A stretch of DNA of 64,000 nucleotides from Todiramphus chloris collaris (lineage: Eukaryota > Chordata > Aves > Coraciiformes > Alcedinidae), in assembly GCA_025345505.1 (NCBI GenBank), contig JANVCC010000020.1, positions 51,068,401 through 51,132,400 on the forward strand, in the 5' to 3' direction. Numbering within the stretch: the first letter of the stretch is position 1; every line of letters starts with the position of its first letter. Below, piece after piece: positions 49,412 through 62,010 of the stretch. A program made the position numbers and the translations under genes. Under the pieces are notes generated by a model that saw only the letters and a list, made by a program, of their open reading frames with translations, searched no databases and had not been told where the DNA came from.

Positions 49412-51096
49412 CATGTTCCTCCAATCTGTGAGTTTGGTTGTTTTAAAGCAATATGAAGGAAAATAAGTTTTGAACACAAGAATCATGTGAGCTTTTTTGC
49501 AAAGAGGATGACATGGAAAAAAAATTAACTGCATCTACCTTAAGCATTTGGGGTTTGCTTGGGGATTTTAGCTTCAGTCGGTGAACTTGATGAAGGAATG
49601 GAGTAGTGCTTTCTCCCACTACATGATCTGCATCCCATTTAATACCTTATCTTGTATTTCCATATTTACATTCCAGTCTGCTAATGCTCTTGGACAAAAC
49701 AGTGACTTCAACCAACAAGGTTATGTAATTTCAAGAAAATTATCTATGCCTGTCTGCTGTTTCCTGGTTATGATGTGCTCTATACTAAGCAGGTAGGTTT
49801 AATGGAATTCAGAAGTTAGCCTCCTCATGTTAAATTACAGGATTAACAATCAATAGCATCTCAACTAATCCCGTTGTTTAGACATTCAGATCTTCAAACC
49901 AGGCTATTTCTGTAAAAGAGCCAATGTTTTCTGGACATGTCTCTTTGAAAAATAATACGTGAGTTACTGTATGGTTATGGTTGAATTATGGTTAATTTGA
50001 GGGTTAAGGTTCTTGCTGGGAGAACAAGTGAGAGGCTAAAGTATGGTTGGAAAGCGGCTGTGAGGCGATTCCCAAGGGAAGTGTGGGCTGCAAAGGGACC
50101 TGGGCTGTGAGAAACATTCTGGTTTGTGTGTTACAGTTGTCTTGGCCAGGGTTGGGGAAAAGCCCAAAGGATACCTCAGTTGTCTCTGACTCCTTCCTAA
50201 TCAAAATTGCTTTTGGGGGCAGATGCATCCCTTTCCTGGTGCACAATTTCCAGCTCCAAGGAAAACATTAGCAATTTTACTTAGAGTATACTTTGAAACA
50301 TATCTTCTATGCATTATTATCTTATTTTGAAGGAAACAGGCCATTCCTGATTTTGAAATCACAAGCTGTAATGATTTCTCTCTCCATAAGAATTCATTAG
50401 GCTTTATTTCATTAGTGCACACTATGATCTTTCCAAATAGAATACTGCAGTTGCGGTATAAGAAAAACAGACTCCGTGGACATGAGGAAAAACACCCTGG
50501 ATAGCAGTCTAGACAGTTCCATTCTGCAAAATCAAAAAGTGCATACCAGAAGTTTAGGTAAATTGAAGCTGAAAGAAAACAAAATCACGTTGCAGACCAA
50601 GGATAAATGAAAAGCCAATCTGAATATCAAATTGACCTTGCTCCAGGGGAGAATAATTTGGCATGATGTATTTGCCATCTCTAAATGTGTTGCTTAAAGA
50701 CAAATTAAGTGGTGTGCCTGGGGAAAAAAATAACAGGAGATGAACATAAAGTCATGAGGAAATAAGGGTCTTGATCCAAGTGTAACCCTGAGATCATTTT
50801 GGAGCCGATATACTTCTAAGTGAAATCAGCCCTGTGAGCTGCAAGGTTTTTCTTGGTAGGAGTGTATCTTTATGCAGAAATTATGCAGCTATTGACACCA
50901 ATTTTAGCACAGTAGCTCAGGGACACCATTAATGAGCACAGGAAAAGTAGGAATGAGTGCATGAGAAATGAAGAAAATGTACCCAGTAGAGCAACTGGGG
51001 AAGGAGGTAATAGGAGGCATATCTTGGCCACAGTGAAGCTACTGGAATGCCCAAAAAATGAGTGGTGGCTTGTTTTTTATTCCTCTTTCTCTCTCA

Positions 51097-51132
51097 TTTT
51101 TTTTTTTGTTTTGTTTTTTTTGTTTTTTTTTT
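51097..51132. repeat. T-rich tract with single G interruptions
   Basis: T runs are broken by GTTTTG and G. It is the same low-complexity class as the other G/T tracts. Confidence 0.8.
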
Positions 51133-52908
51133 AATAGTGATGTATTTAAAGTGCTTCTGTAGCCAAACAGCCTTCCTGAAATGCTTGCAGTGGCTAGAAC
51201 TGAACCCACCCTGGGAGCCAGAACAGGAGTGGTTTCATTCACAAAGTGTTGCTAGCAGCTCTCATTAGTGAAGTGTTCTCTTTTCTCCTAATTACCCTGA
51301 GAAGACATCCCCGGTGCTATTCAACTTCAATTTGAGGTCCCTTCAAGCTAAGTGCAGCTTCATAAAAAGCAAACCTGTTTTGTAAGATGTGCAGGGTAAG
51401 AAGGCGCAGACCTGCTCGGTGGGTGCAGGGGCTAAATGAGAGGGTGGGCTGGTGGGAACAGGAGCAGGAGATTGTTCCTGTTACTTACCATTTCATCTCA
51501 GGGGAGTTTTGCCACTAAATTCCACTAAAATGAGAGTTTCAGCCTTTAAAAGTACAATTCAGTGACTTGTTTCATTAAATAAGGTAGCAAAGATTGTATA
51601 TTAGTCTCAGACAGGGCTACATTTGGGTGAAAACCATGTTGAATTATTTATTTTGCCATTAATGTCACACAAACCCCAGTAAGGAGAATTATATGGGCTG
51701 CAAAAGTGAGCAGCGTTAAGTCAGATTCAAACAAATGGAATTGTTATTCTTCAATACCAGTTGTGGGTTGCAGCTGCCTAATGCATCCAGGAGAGGATGA
51801 GAAGTGAATGATAAATCAATGGAAAGGTTCACACCTGACTGACAGCCTTTAAATAATGTAACAGGTCCCTCGGCACATGGCAGGGTTATATAATACATTA
51901 ACATTAAAGACCAGTGGAAATACACACAGGGAATTGTTTCAGATGTTTTGTCCTTGTAGCTGCGAAGCTCAGAGAGATGGAGAGCAGCATACCTGGAAAA
52001 TGGTGTGGAAAGCTCAAACCATGACTGTAGAATGCGAAAACAACAAAATCTTAATTTGCTCAGACTACATTTTGTTGATATTGGCCTTTGGTAAGACCAA
52101 AAAGGTTTATTGTGCTGCACAGTGCAGAGGACACAAGGACATGGTCCTCTCTGTAATATGCAAGCAAGAAGGTGAATCCAAGGCTAGTTTGGGAGTGGGG
52201 GCTCAGCCCTCTCTTGAGCCATGCAAGAGAACACCTCTGTAAGCTGCACTATAAGGATTTTCAGAACTAGGATGCTCTGCCTACCTCTTGTCAGCTGTGC
52301 ATGTACCTACCATTCAGCACACCCTAGATGTTTACAGTTGTGTTTCTTCTTCTGTAAAACAAACTTGTATGCAAATGCAAACAGAAGATCATCAAGCAGC
52401 TGGATGAATGAAATTGGAAGTGGTATCTAACAAATATGGTTGCAGGTATAGTCACGTTCTCCCTCTGGTTCTGTGAGTCTGTTCACTACTGTGTATTCTC
52501 TTCAGACACGTGTACATGCTATCTTGCTCACATGCTTGCTCTCTTTCTGAATTATGAAACTTTGCGTTTCTAACCCCCAAAATGGGTCCTAAATGGAGTG
52601 CTGATTTGTAGTTGGTATGCTCAGAAGAAAAGTTGAAAGGGAAAGAGTATAAATGTCTGTGAGCAGTCAGATGGACATAGTTTCTCACTTATCCCTGTGA
52701 GCAGGCTATTGAATTATATCTGCTAGCTGATGACCAATGACCAAAAATGTAGGGAAATTCTCTGTCTGGTTTTAACCCTGGTGGTGTTTGTAAAGGCTTG
52801 AGTATAAGGCATTACGTCTTTTTCATTTACAGATAAGCTGCCATCAGAAAATGACACACAAAGATGTGGCAACCATGAAACCTATTATCGTGGCTTTATA
52901 TTAAATAT

Positions 52909-52975
52909 GAAAAAAATATATATAAAAAGCCTGAATATATATGTATGTATATATATTTATATATGTATATTTTAG
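52909..52975. repeat. TA-rich microsatellite-like region
   Basis: Alternating TATATA, TATGTATG and ATATATTTATATATG words are interrupted once by a short unique string (AAAAAGCCTG). A strong donor-like TTAG|GTATGT follows, but no exon is apparent. Confidence 0.8.
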
Positions 52976-54186
52976 GTATGTGGCTGGCACTCTTTTCACT
53001 AGTCTGCTTTCATAATTTTGTTGGGAACTATGGAATGTACAAGACCTCACCAGCTACAACTGTCTGTCAACATCCTCTGTTTCCCCAAAAGCAGTCAAAC
53101 TGAGGTGCGTTGGCCTCAACCTCTGCCCTCCCTCTGACAGTGTCTCCCCACCACATGTGGGAGAAATTGGGACTTGGCAGGAATGCCATTTGATTTCTGA
53201 TTCAGTGGTAGACTTTTTGTGGGACATTAGGTGTACAGCAATTTATGCAGCTACATAAGCTATTCAGTTTTCTGTTTTGTCATCTACGAAATTGGGAGAA
53301 GTAGCCTGAAAATTATGTAGTGATGAGAAATACTTTAGTGATTGTATGGTGCAGAGGCACAGTTGTGATGAGGTAATAAGACTGAAACTTTGGTTATTAA
53401 ATTATTTTCTACTTTTAAAGTTGATGACAACAGTATCAGAAATACATCTGCTTTTTTAAGAAGCTGAGACATCATTTATCCTACAGTGAGAAACAGCAGC
53501 CAGTAGGAAGACAAAAATTAACTTTTCATGTAACTTTAGTGAGGATGTGCCCATCAGTTCATGAAGGTTGAGAAACCAAATATTTTCTTAACAACAGGAA
53601 AAGTATTAAATTAAAATGATGAGTGACAAAATTCTGCTTTGCTCTGTTTCTGAATGCTAATAAACACACCCTTAAATATAACGATATTGTTTGCTTTAGT
53701 GTCTTCAGACACTCCTCTGACTTTCTGATAGAGCTGTGAAAAGTCTCTCCTCTCTTGCCAGGCTTTCTTCTCTTATCTACCACCCACCAGTCTTCTCCCT
53801 TGATCCTCTTCTTATTTGGCTGCATTACAGTGGGTGAACAGGTTACACTTGCATTACACAGGTTTCTTGCTCTAGTGTTGTTACTTCTGAGTAATTATTT
53901 AGTATTTATACAGCACTTTCTTTACCTGACTGATAGAAAAACTTGTTTGCCATAGCAACCCCAGGGGTCACACTGCTTCTCAGGTACAAAACACTTTCCA
54001 GAAGATGCACACCAGTACATAATACGAACTTTGGAAATAGTTGGTGTTTTAGAACAGAAAAGATCTGACATAAGATATCAGAGAAAATAAGGTGTGTTAT
54101 GAGCTCATTAAGATTCCTTTGTAATCATCATCAGTAATGCTTTTGTTTCCCCTGTGGTTTTTGCTTTCTTTTATCTATACACCCAT

Positions 54187-54199
54187 ATATATATATATT
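54187..54199. repeat. (TA)n microsatellite
   Basis: This is a short alternating TA run of about six units. Confidence 0.8.
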
Positions 54200-57032
54200 T
54201 ATTGTTTTAAAAAATCAATTAAAGCTTTTCTTGAGAAATAAAAGAATAGGTGCAGTTGTTGAAGGATATTTTTAGCCTAGAGTTTGACAAAAGACATTGT
54301 TAGCACTGCCAAAAACAACCAAAGGTGAGAGTGGGCCTGTGTTTCCCTTAATGGAAACCTCTCTGGGGTTGTGGCAATCCAGACCAAAAGGCTGCTGGAT
54401 ACTTGCCTGAGCTGTCTGCAGAATCGTTTGGCTGACCTCTTCATTGTCTTTCATGGAAATGTTGCTGCTGTTGCAAAAGTCACAATAGGTTGCTGCTTCT
54501 TGGTGTGTTAGTGCATGGGGATGGGCTGAGAGCAACCTCTGCCTTCACCAGCAGATGCTGAATGCATTGTCCTGGCTGAGAGTTAGCCTGGCTGTTGAAT
54601 AATATATTGGAGTGATTTACAAACTCTGAGAAAACAAATCTTTCTCTTGCAGATATCTGACTCTTCTGGCTGGAGATACTGTGCAGGCTTTAGAAGTGGG
54701 CAGCTCTGCCATTTCTGTGTCATTTCAGTGAAGGAAGTTGAGAACATGGAATATTTTTCCAGACTGACAATTTAATAGCCAGCTTGTAAATGATAAAGGG
54801 GTGAGAGCTGTTCTAGAAATGAAGATGCAGGAAAGCAGGAAATCACATATCACTTTACACAACCATTCTCTGGTCTGATCGTTCTCCCTTTGAGATAAGC
54901 TGAGGTTTCCCCATCATTTTTGCAAGTACCCCTCAATATGCTTATCTGTTTTCCTGATGAGCTTTTGAGCTGTTCCAAGGTTATGTACAGCTGCAGCACC
55001 TGGGCCAGGTTAGTGGCTGTGTGGATGGGTTTGCAGTGTTTATTTTGGGGTAAAACATGCTAGATCCAAAATCTCTTGGGCATTGTAACAACTACCACAG
55101 CTCTGTCTCAAGGCCTAGAAATAGTAGTAACCGGCTGAAACTGGAAGCAAACCCAGCTCATAAGAATGACTGTCAGAGGAGGCCTGATGCATTTAGCTTA
55201 AAACTTGACCAATTGTCCGTGTTTTGACTGGACAAAGTTTTTCACAATATTATCAGAATCTATTCCTTTGGGGTTAGCTAAGGGCAAAAAGGAGGTGATT
55301 CCTTTAAATTAACTTTCAGATGAGAAAATAGGAGACAGGACAGTGTGACCTTTTTATAAAGAAACAAATGAAAATAAAAATAACCCAACCAACCAAAAGA
55401 ATTCACTCAAAAGAACAAAGGAGAAAAACCTAAGTATCGATGCTTTCACGGAAGGCTTGGCCAGAAAAACTCCAAAACAAATCACAGTCCAGTAATTGGT
55501 GTCTTTCTGCACCACCAGTTCTGTTTCTTGAAGCAGTAAATTTATCTTTGCATATTTGTTTAGAGAAAACCTCAGGGTCTTGCCTGCCTTTACTAAAGCA
55601 TGAGTAGCAGCGACAGGGGATGGTAATGTAATGACAGCTCCTTGGGCAGCATGGGCCACAGACCTTGCATAAGGGGTCTGGGTTGCTGTGTTGAAAAAAA
55701 AAACACCAACAAAACATTCCTTTATTTCTGCTTCAATTGTTGTCAGCCTATAAAGATAAGTTGGCGTAAGGCAGTGTTCAGATGCAGTCAGCTTGCCTGT
55801 GTGAGCACGTTGCAGTTAACCTTGATGTACTGAAGCAAAGGCCAGAGTAAGATTTAGGTGGAGATTGAGATGTAGAAGCAGGTAAGCAAGGCCTGCTTAG
55901 TGGAGAGCTTTCTTCCCTATGTGGGGGATTGGCAGGGATACATTTCATTTTACAGGTATTGGGAGTCATAAGAGAGAAGGCAGAGCTCAGGATAAGGTAT
56001 GACCCTGACCTTAATCTGGAATTCATGGAGACCAGTGATCTGGGTTAGAGCTTGCTCTTAGAAGTGTTTGTTGACTTTAGCAGGACCTGTGCTGGTAGAG
56101 TAATTCTATCTATATTTAATCTTACGAGTATTTGAGACTGCAGGAATGAAGTTCAGGAGAGTTTTAGAGTTTGTGTTATGTTGAAGGCTGGATAACATTT
56201 GTGGAGCATATGTTTTAGTAAAGGGCAAGACAGAGCAGCATGTGAGGAAATGTTAGAAATATTTTATTTTAAAAGATATTAGAAAGCAAAGAAACAAAAC
56301 CTAGGCAGAGTATTTCATTTGCATGGTGAATCATTCAAATCAACTTCTGAGTCAATTGAACAGCTTCGTCTTGTAGTTTAGACTATTTTGAAATTCACTC
56401 TTTTTCTCTCTGCTATTTTCGGGGACCCAACTGTGTAATGACAACCAGGTTTTATTTTCATGATTTTGGGAGCCAAAGGGATTGTGTTCTCCATGGCTTA
56501 ATGCTGGTAGGACATCTACAGAAAATGTTCTTCATTTGTATTCCAAAATCAGCTTCCCCAAGTGCAATCTTCTGCTCTGGAGTTGTCACCTGTAAAAAAA
56601 AAATCATGTTGTATTCATTGATTTAATAACTGTTTTCTCTGTGTAATGTTGATTCCCTGGAAGAGGTGTAAAGTGTTCAGTCTTTCCTGCCTATCCAATA
56701 GGTTATATTTTAAAGGGAAATTGTAAGAAGTGAGAGCTCCCCCACTTCTGTGCTTCTGCTGTAAGTCTCCAGGAAAACTGAGATATTAAATGGATGTTGG
56801 CTTGTGCTGGAGTTTCCTGCAGCATTTTGTGATGCCTCCTTTCCTCAACAGAGAGATCTTTAATGTTATTTTACCTGCTGAAAATCCTCCTTCTCCTTCT
56901 CCCCGCCTTTAGCAATATCTATCCTGTGGAGATGGCACAACCCTGAAACATTTTAAGGTTTTCTGTTTGTGTGAGCTGTGGGAAAACTCTGCTTGTCCAC
57001 TGCCCAATTTCTCCATCCACGAGGGAAGGCTT

Positions 57033-57052
57033 GGTTAAGGTTAGGGTTTGGG
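57033..57052 (+). repeat. Degenerate telomere-like string
   Basis: Three imperfect TTAGGG-like units (GGTTAAGGTTAGGGTTTGGG) lie in tandem. A single exact TTAGGG is present. It is too short to be a proven interstitial telomeric site. Confidence 0.4.
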
Positions 57053-58615
57053 TCAGCATCAGGTCCCCTTGGCTTAGCAGGGGTGGCAGCAGCCGCTGCC
57101 TCCACAGGACAGAGGACTCCTGCTAGAACTGGGGTGGGGGGGGTTGAAGATTCCCCATAGTTGCATGTGATGTACTGTATATCACATCAGACACCCTGAT
57201 GCTGTAGTTTTGCTTGTGTCCCTCCTCAGTGTTATGAGAAATGCAATGAAGGTGTCTGCCTGAGGAAGAATTTGTAGTTAATATTAGACCTGCCCTCATA
57301 AAAGCTTCACTTTTGTGCTCCTGAAACAACTCCAAGGCCATGCTCCAGGCCATCATCCCCTGGTGCTTTCCCCATGCCAGCAAAATGTATAGTTCTGATA
57401 AAAGCTGAGCTGAGGCCGTGGCACCCTTTTTTTAGTCCTCTGTTGTGCTGGAAGATGCTGTGCCACTGCTCCAGGCTGCTGCCTGCACCCATCATTGCGT
57501 GCATTCATATGGTCCCTCCTCACTCTGTTGCGCCATTTGTTTTCTTGATGTGAAGAGCAGTAGTTTGTGACAAAGGTAGAGCTTTGTGGGAGCAGTAGCA
57601 GAAATTACTCTCTTTCTGATTAGTCCTTCAAGGAAAATATTTCAGATCTGACTTTCCAGGGGCTGAAGTCAATGCAGGTGTTAAGTAACATGGCTTGGCT
57701 ATTTGGATAATATAGCCTAGTTTTCATTTAGTGAGGAATCAGAGGTTAAAGGGATTTTTCTTTTTTTTTTCCCCCTCAGAATTGGGCATAGAATAGCAAT
57801 GTAAAAAGCTGGGTCAAATACTTAAAGTCAGTATCCTCCCCTTGAGGCTTTCTTTTGTTTTCTTTGTAGCACATCAACTTAAAAGAGACTTAAACTCCAG
57901 TTTCTGAAGGTCGCTGAGTGAGAGGGTGAAAAATAAAAGAAAAAGGGAGTTCACAGCTGCAGCCTCTTAGGAAACTGTGGTAACAACCTGTCATCTTTGG
58001 AATTGTGTCTGATAATGCTTCTGGGTGTCCTTGCGCCTGTTCGTTTTTATCTAAATTATCTGCTGACACATCAGAAATTTAATGATGCCATATGACACTT
58101 GGTACAATAGTCTCTTTAGGCTCTCTGTTCCCCTCTTCTGGTACTCAGGAAGGCAGCGTGGACAGGAGAATAAAAAAAATGCTTTTTTACTATGTTTTGC
58201 TCCTGATGTGTTAATCCTCTCCAGCACACTAAGCTGCTCAGTCTGTTGGCTGCATTTGGGCATCGCAGGCTGAGAAGCTGATGCATACATTTTGACATGC
58301 CCGCGGACATACCTGTCCCTATTGTGTAGTCTTATCACTTAAACTCTATTTGGTGTCAAAAGGGGAGAACAGATACAAAACTGCTTGTTTTAAGCTCTTT
58401 CATGTTGTGAAGCTGTTCCTAATGAATTGGCACAGGGATATGTGCTGCCAATTCCTCCAAAAAGGTGATTTTCCCATGGAATTCCTAAAATCTCCTTCCC
58501 AGAGCAAAGTGCAGCCATTTGCAAGAACTGCAGACAGGCCAAGATTCCTGCTTTCCCTTCCTCTTCACTATTGCACTGCTTCACTGCTTTTATCCCTTAT
58601 TTTTTCTTTTATCAG

Positions 58616-58728
58616 CCAGGCTGGGCCCAGAGACTCTGGATCAGTAACAGGGTGGGTGAACAGGGCTGCTTATGTTGGAAAGGGTGATGAACTTGATGGA
58701 AAGGGTGACGAACTTGACCCCATGCAAG
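58616..58728 (+). other. Exon candidate with strong splice-like sites and an open frame
   Basis: A pyrimidine-rich tract of about 27 bases ends in ATCAG (AG at 58614-58615). CAAG|GTAAGG (GT at 58729-58730) closes the interval. One frame (codons from 58617) is open throughout for 37 codons and contains a duplicated KGDELDG unit, which comes from the 21-bp tandem repeat listed separately. I recognise no protein family. This is the best exon-like interval in the window, but it is unsupported by homology. Confidence 0.22.
58677..58718 (+). repeat. 21-bp tandem duplication
   Basis: Two 21-base units, GGAAAGGGTGATGAACTTGAT and a copy with two changes, lie head to tail. The length keeps a reading frame, giving a repeated seven-residue unit GKGDELD in one frame. 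Confidence 0.85.
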
Positions 58729-61622
58729 GTAAGGGACTGGCAAAGACCCCATCCTGCACCCACAGAGATGCCCCCAGGCACCAGCTCTGATTCCATCTTC
58801 TTTCCTGATTTGCAATAACTTTTTTAGTCCTTCATGTTACCTGCTTGGGCCTTAATTTGATTTACAGCACACATGCTGACTGCTACCTGAAATATGTTGA
58901 AAGAAACAGCACAAATATCCTCACAGCTGTGACAACAAAAGAATAGAAAAAGAAAGAATTCCCTTAAAGGAGATGGGGAAAAAAAAAAGCAAGGAAAGAA
59001 GGAAGGCTTGGATATTTTGTCAGGTATACTTGGGGAGGATTTTTTCAAAGAGCTTTTTATTATAATAATGTCGTTGGTTAAAATGAAATTCATTTTATTA
59101 ATAGTACTTCTTCTCTGTCTTTTCCATAGTATTAATATTCACCTATGGAAAAAACCCACAGCTTCCACTTTGCATGTTAACTTTGACTGCTTACTTCTGC
59201 TCTTGTCAATTTTTTTAATGCAATTATACATGGGTCCCTGTAATCCTAAATTCAACATGAAGAAGGAACCTGAATGCTACTGCAAATCTGCTTGCTGATT
59301 TCCAAAATATCTTATCCAATATATGACTTGGAGAAAAGGCATACTTCCTTCAGTAAAAGACAGACAAAGGAAAAAAGAACAAGTTTTCTTCCTTCCTGCT
59401 TCCAGAGAAAAGCTGGAACACACAAAATCTAAAGGCTCCAGTAAGAGACGATGTATAATGACCAAATATTAAAAAATCTTATTGTATCTAAATAATATCC
59501 TGGGATTTGTCAACTTGTTTCTTTATGTTTGGGCTTTTGTTGTTTCATTAATTTTTTTAACATCTGCAGGTGATAGCATTGAATCGTATCTATTCTGGAA
59601 TTCCCCTTTTTGGTGTGGGGTATGTTGCTACAAAAGAAGCAGGATTTCAGGGCAGTGTGGGCTCTCTCCTTAGGGAAATTTTTGATACAGCTGGAGTTAG
59701 TTCTGTTCTAACTAAAACCAGGACACATTACTTCACAGAAGATGGGGCTTATTGCAGGAAAGCTCTTGGCGAGTCCTGGGGACGCCTGCTCCGGTTGTGC
59801 CACCCACTGTCCCTGGCACAGTTTCAGGATATTCCCATCACAGATTCAGTATGGCTCCACATTTGCCAGGGAGATTGTTAAGTTTGTGTATTTACTAGCA
59901 GGGCACTGTGCAAGAAGTGCCAGGCAACCTCTGCCCACCTCCCAGGATGCGATTACTCTCCCTGGGGACATAACAGCCCCAGCTGGGGAAGAGCAGTCAG
60001 ATGTACATCGGTTGTGACATTGCACTTGAACCAAAGCCATGAGTCAAGAAGTACAAAGCAGCCTCTGTCACTGCTTTCCTTGTGAGAGAATTTTTCTCTC
60101 TTTTAACCACCCCACAACGTTGCAAACCTTTTCTGTACAGGCAGGATATTTATTGTTCTCTCATTAGCATAATGCATTTTTAACAAGCCCTTCTACAAGG
60201 ACCATTCGATAGCTCTAAAGCCTTAAGCAGAGGCCATGAAATGTTTTTAGATCTGTAATTTTTATTTTTCCTTTTACTTCACAGAGGGAAATGCACTACA
60301 GCTCTGAGCAATAGTGACAGGATGATCCTGGGAAATGAAGATGAATCAATGGGTAAGCAGTTCCTTTAAGACTGAAAATGATGTTAAATTAGTCAAGTCT
60401 TGTGCTACTTTGAAGCTCACAGGCATGACATTTTCAGTGTTTTTATTACAAGTTTTTTCATGTTGGAGCTACTTAGTCAAGTAGATAGTGTCAAATCCTG
60501 ATAAAGCAAACCCCAACATCCTAAAGTTAAACAACATAATGCAACATATACAAACTCTGAGCTGTTTTTTTTTTTTTAATTATTTTAATTTTTAATCACT
60601 TAAGCTTTTTTTTTTAGTATAAGCTTTTGTTTTTAGCATCTTAGAATTTAACTGTGTCTACCACTGCAGTTTGAAAATAAGCTGAGGTAGATAGTTAATT
60701 CAAAATAATTGGAAAAGATGAAGACAACTTGTGATTTCCAAATCTCTGTATATGCAAGACACCCTGTACTTCAGCCTGCAATGTTCTTCATCCTTTCCAC
60801 ATTTTGATGGAAAAATCAAATGATTTTGATACTCAGTGTTTCAGATGAAATATTTCCTTTTCAGTAGTGTAATTTCAGCTGTTTATCACAAAGTATAATG
60901 TTTTATCGTTCTGTCTTGCTTAGGAAAATCTATTCTTGCCTAAATTATTTCTGTGCCACATCATCTTGAAGTATTTCAAAACAGAGCAACATGAAAAGCT
61001 CATCTTGAAGTGTTTGGCTGCTGTGCTGTATATTTCTGAGCTCTCATCGCCATGGGATCTGAGCACCTTCCAGCAGCACATTAAACACCACGGCTAACAT
61101 CTGCCATGTTTTGTTTGCTTTCACATCTTCCCCTCTGGGGAAAATGCATGTGCAGAGGCATGCCCAGTTTTTGCCAGCTTTCTCTGTCTAAGAGTGGCTT
61201 GAGTTTAGTTTAATTTAATTGGGTTTTTTTTTTTTTTTTTAGGAAAGATGCATTCTTCTGAATTTCAGTGAGAAAAGGCAAGATGGAAGAAACACACGCA
61301 GCACTTGGAGTGGCATGCAGAAATGTTTGTAGAAGTCCCTGGGCATGGTTGGTGTCATTCATCTTTCTCAGACTAATCTGGAGGAATTACTGACCATACT
61401 GGGATTTTCTTTTTTTGTGGGAGAGAAGCAGAGCTGGACCTTTCTGAAAGCCGAGGACAGCCCCTCAGAACAAAGCAAGCATGCCTTTGCTGTAGCAGAG
61501 AGTGAACAGAAGGGTTACTTTTACAAACTGCTGCGTGAGAGCTTTGGGTTTGGATTCACACCCACTTGCAGGAGTTTGTGGTTGTCCAAAGGGAGATTTT
61601 TCTAGCTGAGAGGTGGCAAATA
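58729..61622. other. Unique sequence holding several exon-like intervals
   Basis: No repeat or known gene was recognised. Besides the listed candidates, an acceptor-like site at 59568-59569 (ACATCTGCAG after a T-rich tract) opens a frame of 104 codons to a stop at 59879-59881. It has no recognisable domain and no donor. A T17 run lies at 61224-61240. Confidence 0.5.
60285..60352 (+). other. Exon candidate with strong splice-like sites
   Basis: A tract TTTATTTTTCCTTTTACTTCACAG (AG at 60283-60284) precedes it, and ATGG|GTAAGC follows (GT at 60353-60354). One frame (codons from 60286) is open for 22 codons (GKCTTALSNSDRMILGNEDE and onward); the other two have stops. The phase does not continue the open frame of the 58616-58728 candidate, so the two would not form one coding gene in those frames. 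A non-coding RNA or chance is equally possible. Confidence 0.22.
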
Positions 61623-62010
61623 TGCCTCTTATGAGGTTTAAGGGATCTGGGGCTGTTTAGCCTTGAGAATTGAAGGATGAGGGGAGACCTTATTGCCCTC
61701 TACAGCTACCTGAAGGAAAGTTGTATTGAGGTGGGAGTTAGTCTGTTCTCCCTGGTGACAAGCAATAGAACAAGAGGCAATGGCCTGAAGTTGAACAAGG
61801 GGAGGTTCAGACTGAATATCAGGAAGCATTTCTTTACAGAAAGGGTTGTCAGGCATTGGAAGGGCCTGCCCAGGAAGGAAGTGTTTAAGAGGCAGTTAGA
61901 TGTTGTGCTTAGGGACATGGTTTAGTGGTTTTTGATAGGGCTAGGAATAAGGTTGGACTTGATGATCTTGAATGTCTCTTCCAGCCAAAACTACTCTATG
62001 ATTCTATGAC
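61623..62010 (+). mobile_element. CR1 non-LTR retrotransposon relic, 3' end
   Basis: The sequence starts at the 'cct.ttatgagg' block of late CR1 ORF2. It runs through 'gggatctggggctgtttagcc', 'ggggagaccttattgccctctacag' and the 'gacatggtttagtgg' 3' UTR, and ends at ACTCTATGATTCTATGAC near 62010. The terminal octamer repeat (CTATGATTCTATG) is well preserved, so this is probably the youngest of the four copies. It is 5'-truncated like most avian CR1 insertions. Confidence 0.95.
61677..61925 (+). pseudogene. CR1 ORF2 C-terminal fragment
   Basis: This 82-codon frame with the natural-looking ORF2 stop at 61923-61925 carries the family signature: [39 protein letters not shown]. Compared with other copies, including the fragment at 43554-43739, the stretch between LPR and EVFK lacks about eight residues. 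That is an in-frame deletion of the VVESxSL region. There is no RT or endonuclease upstream. Confidence 0.88.

Larger units (their letters stand above)
45895..58615. other. Unique non-coding sequence, no gene seen
   Basis: No protein domain, RNA gene or transposon was recognised. Frames stay at or under about 134 codons, and where they are longest (51,716-52,242) they overlap on both strands. Contents listed separately are short tandem duplications at 46.48 and 49.39 kb, an enhancer-like block at 48.8 kb, a T-rich tract at 51.1 kb and TA-rich microsatellites at 52.9 and 54.19 kb. A G-rich patch near 57,130-57,144 and a telomere-like string at 57,033-57,052 are minor curiosities. Confidence 0.6.

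Noticed and set aside
51716-52242. Overlapping frames of 134 (-) and 121 (+) codons
   Set aside because: Long frames on both strands over the same DNA with no known motif suggest stop-poor chance sequence.
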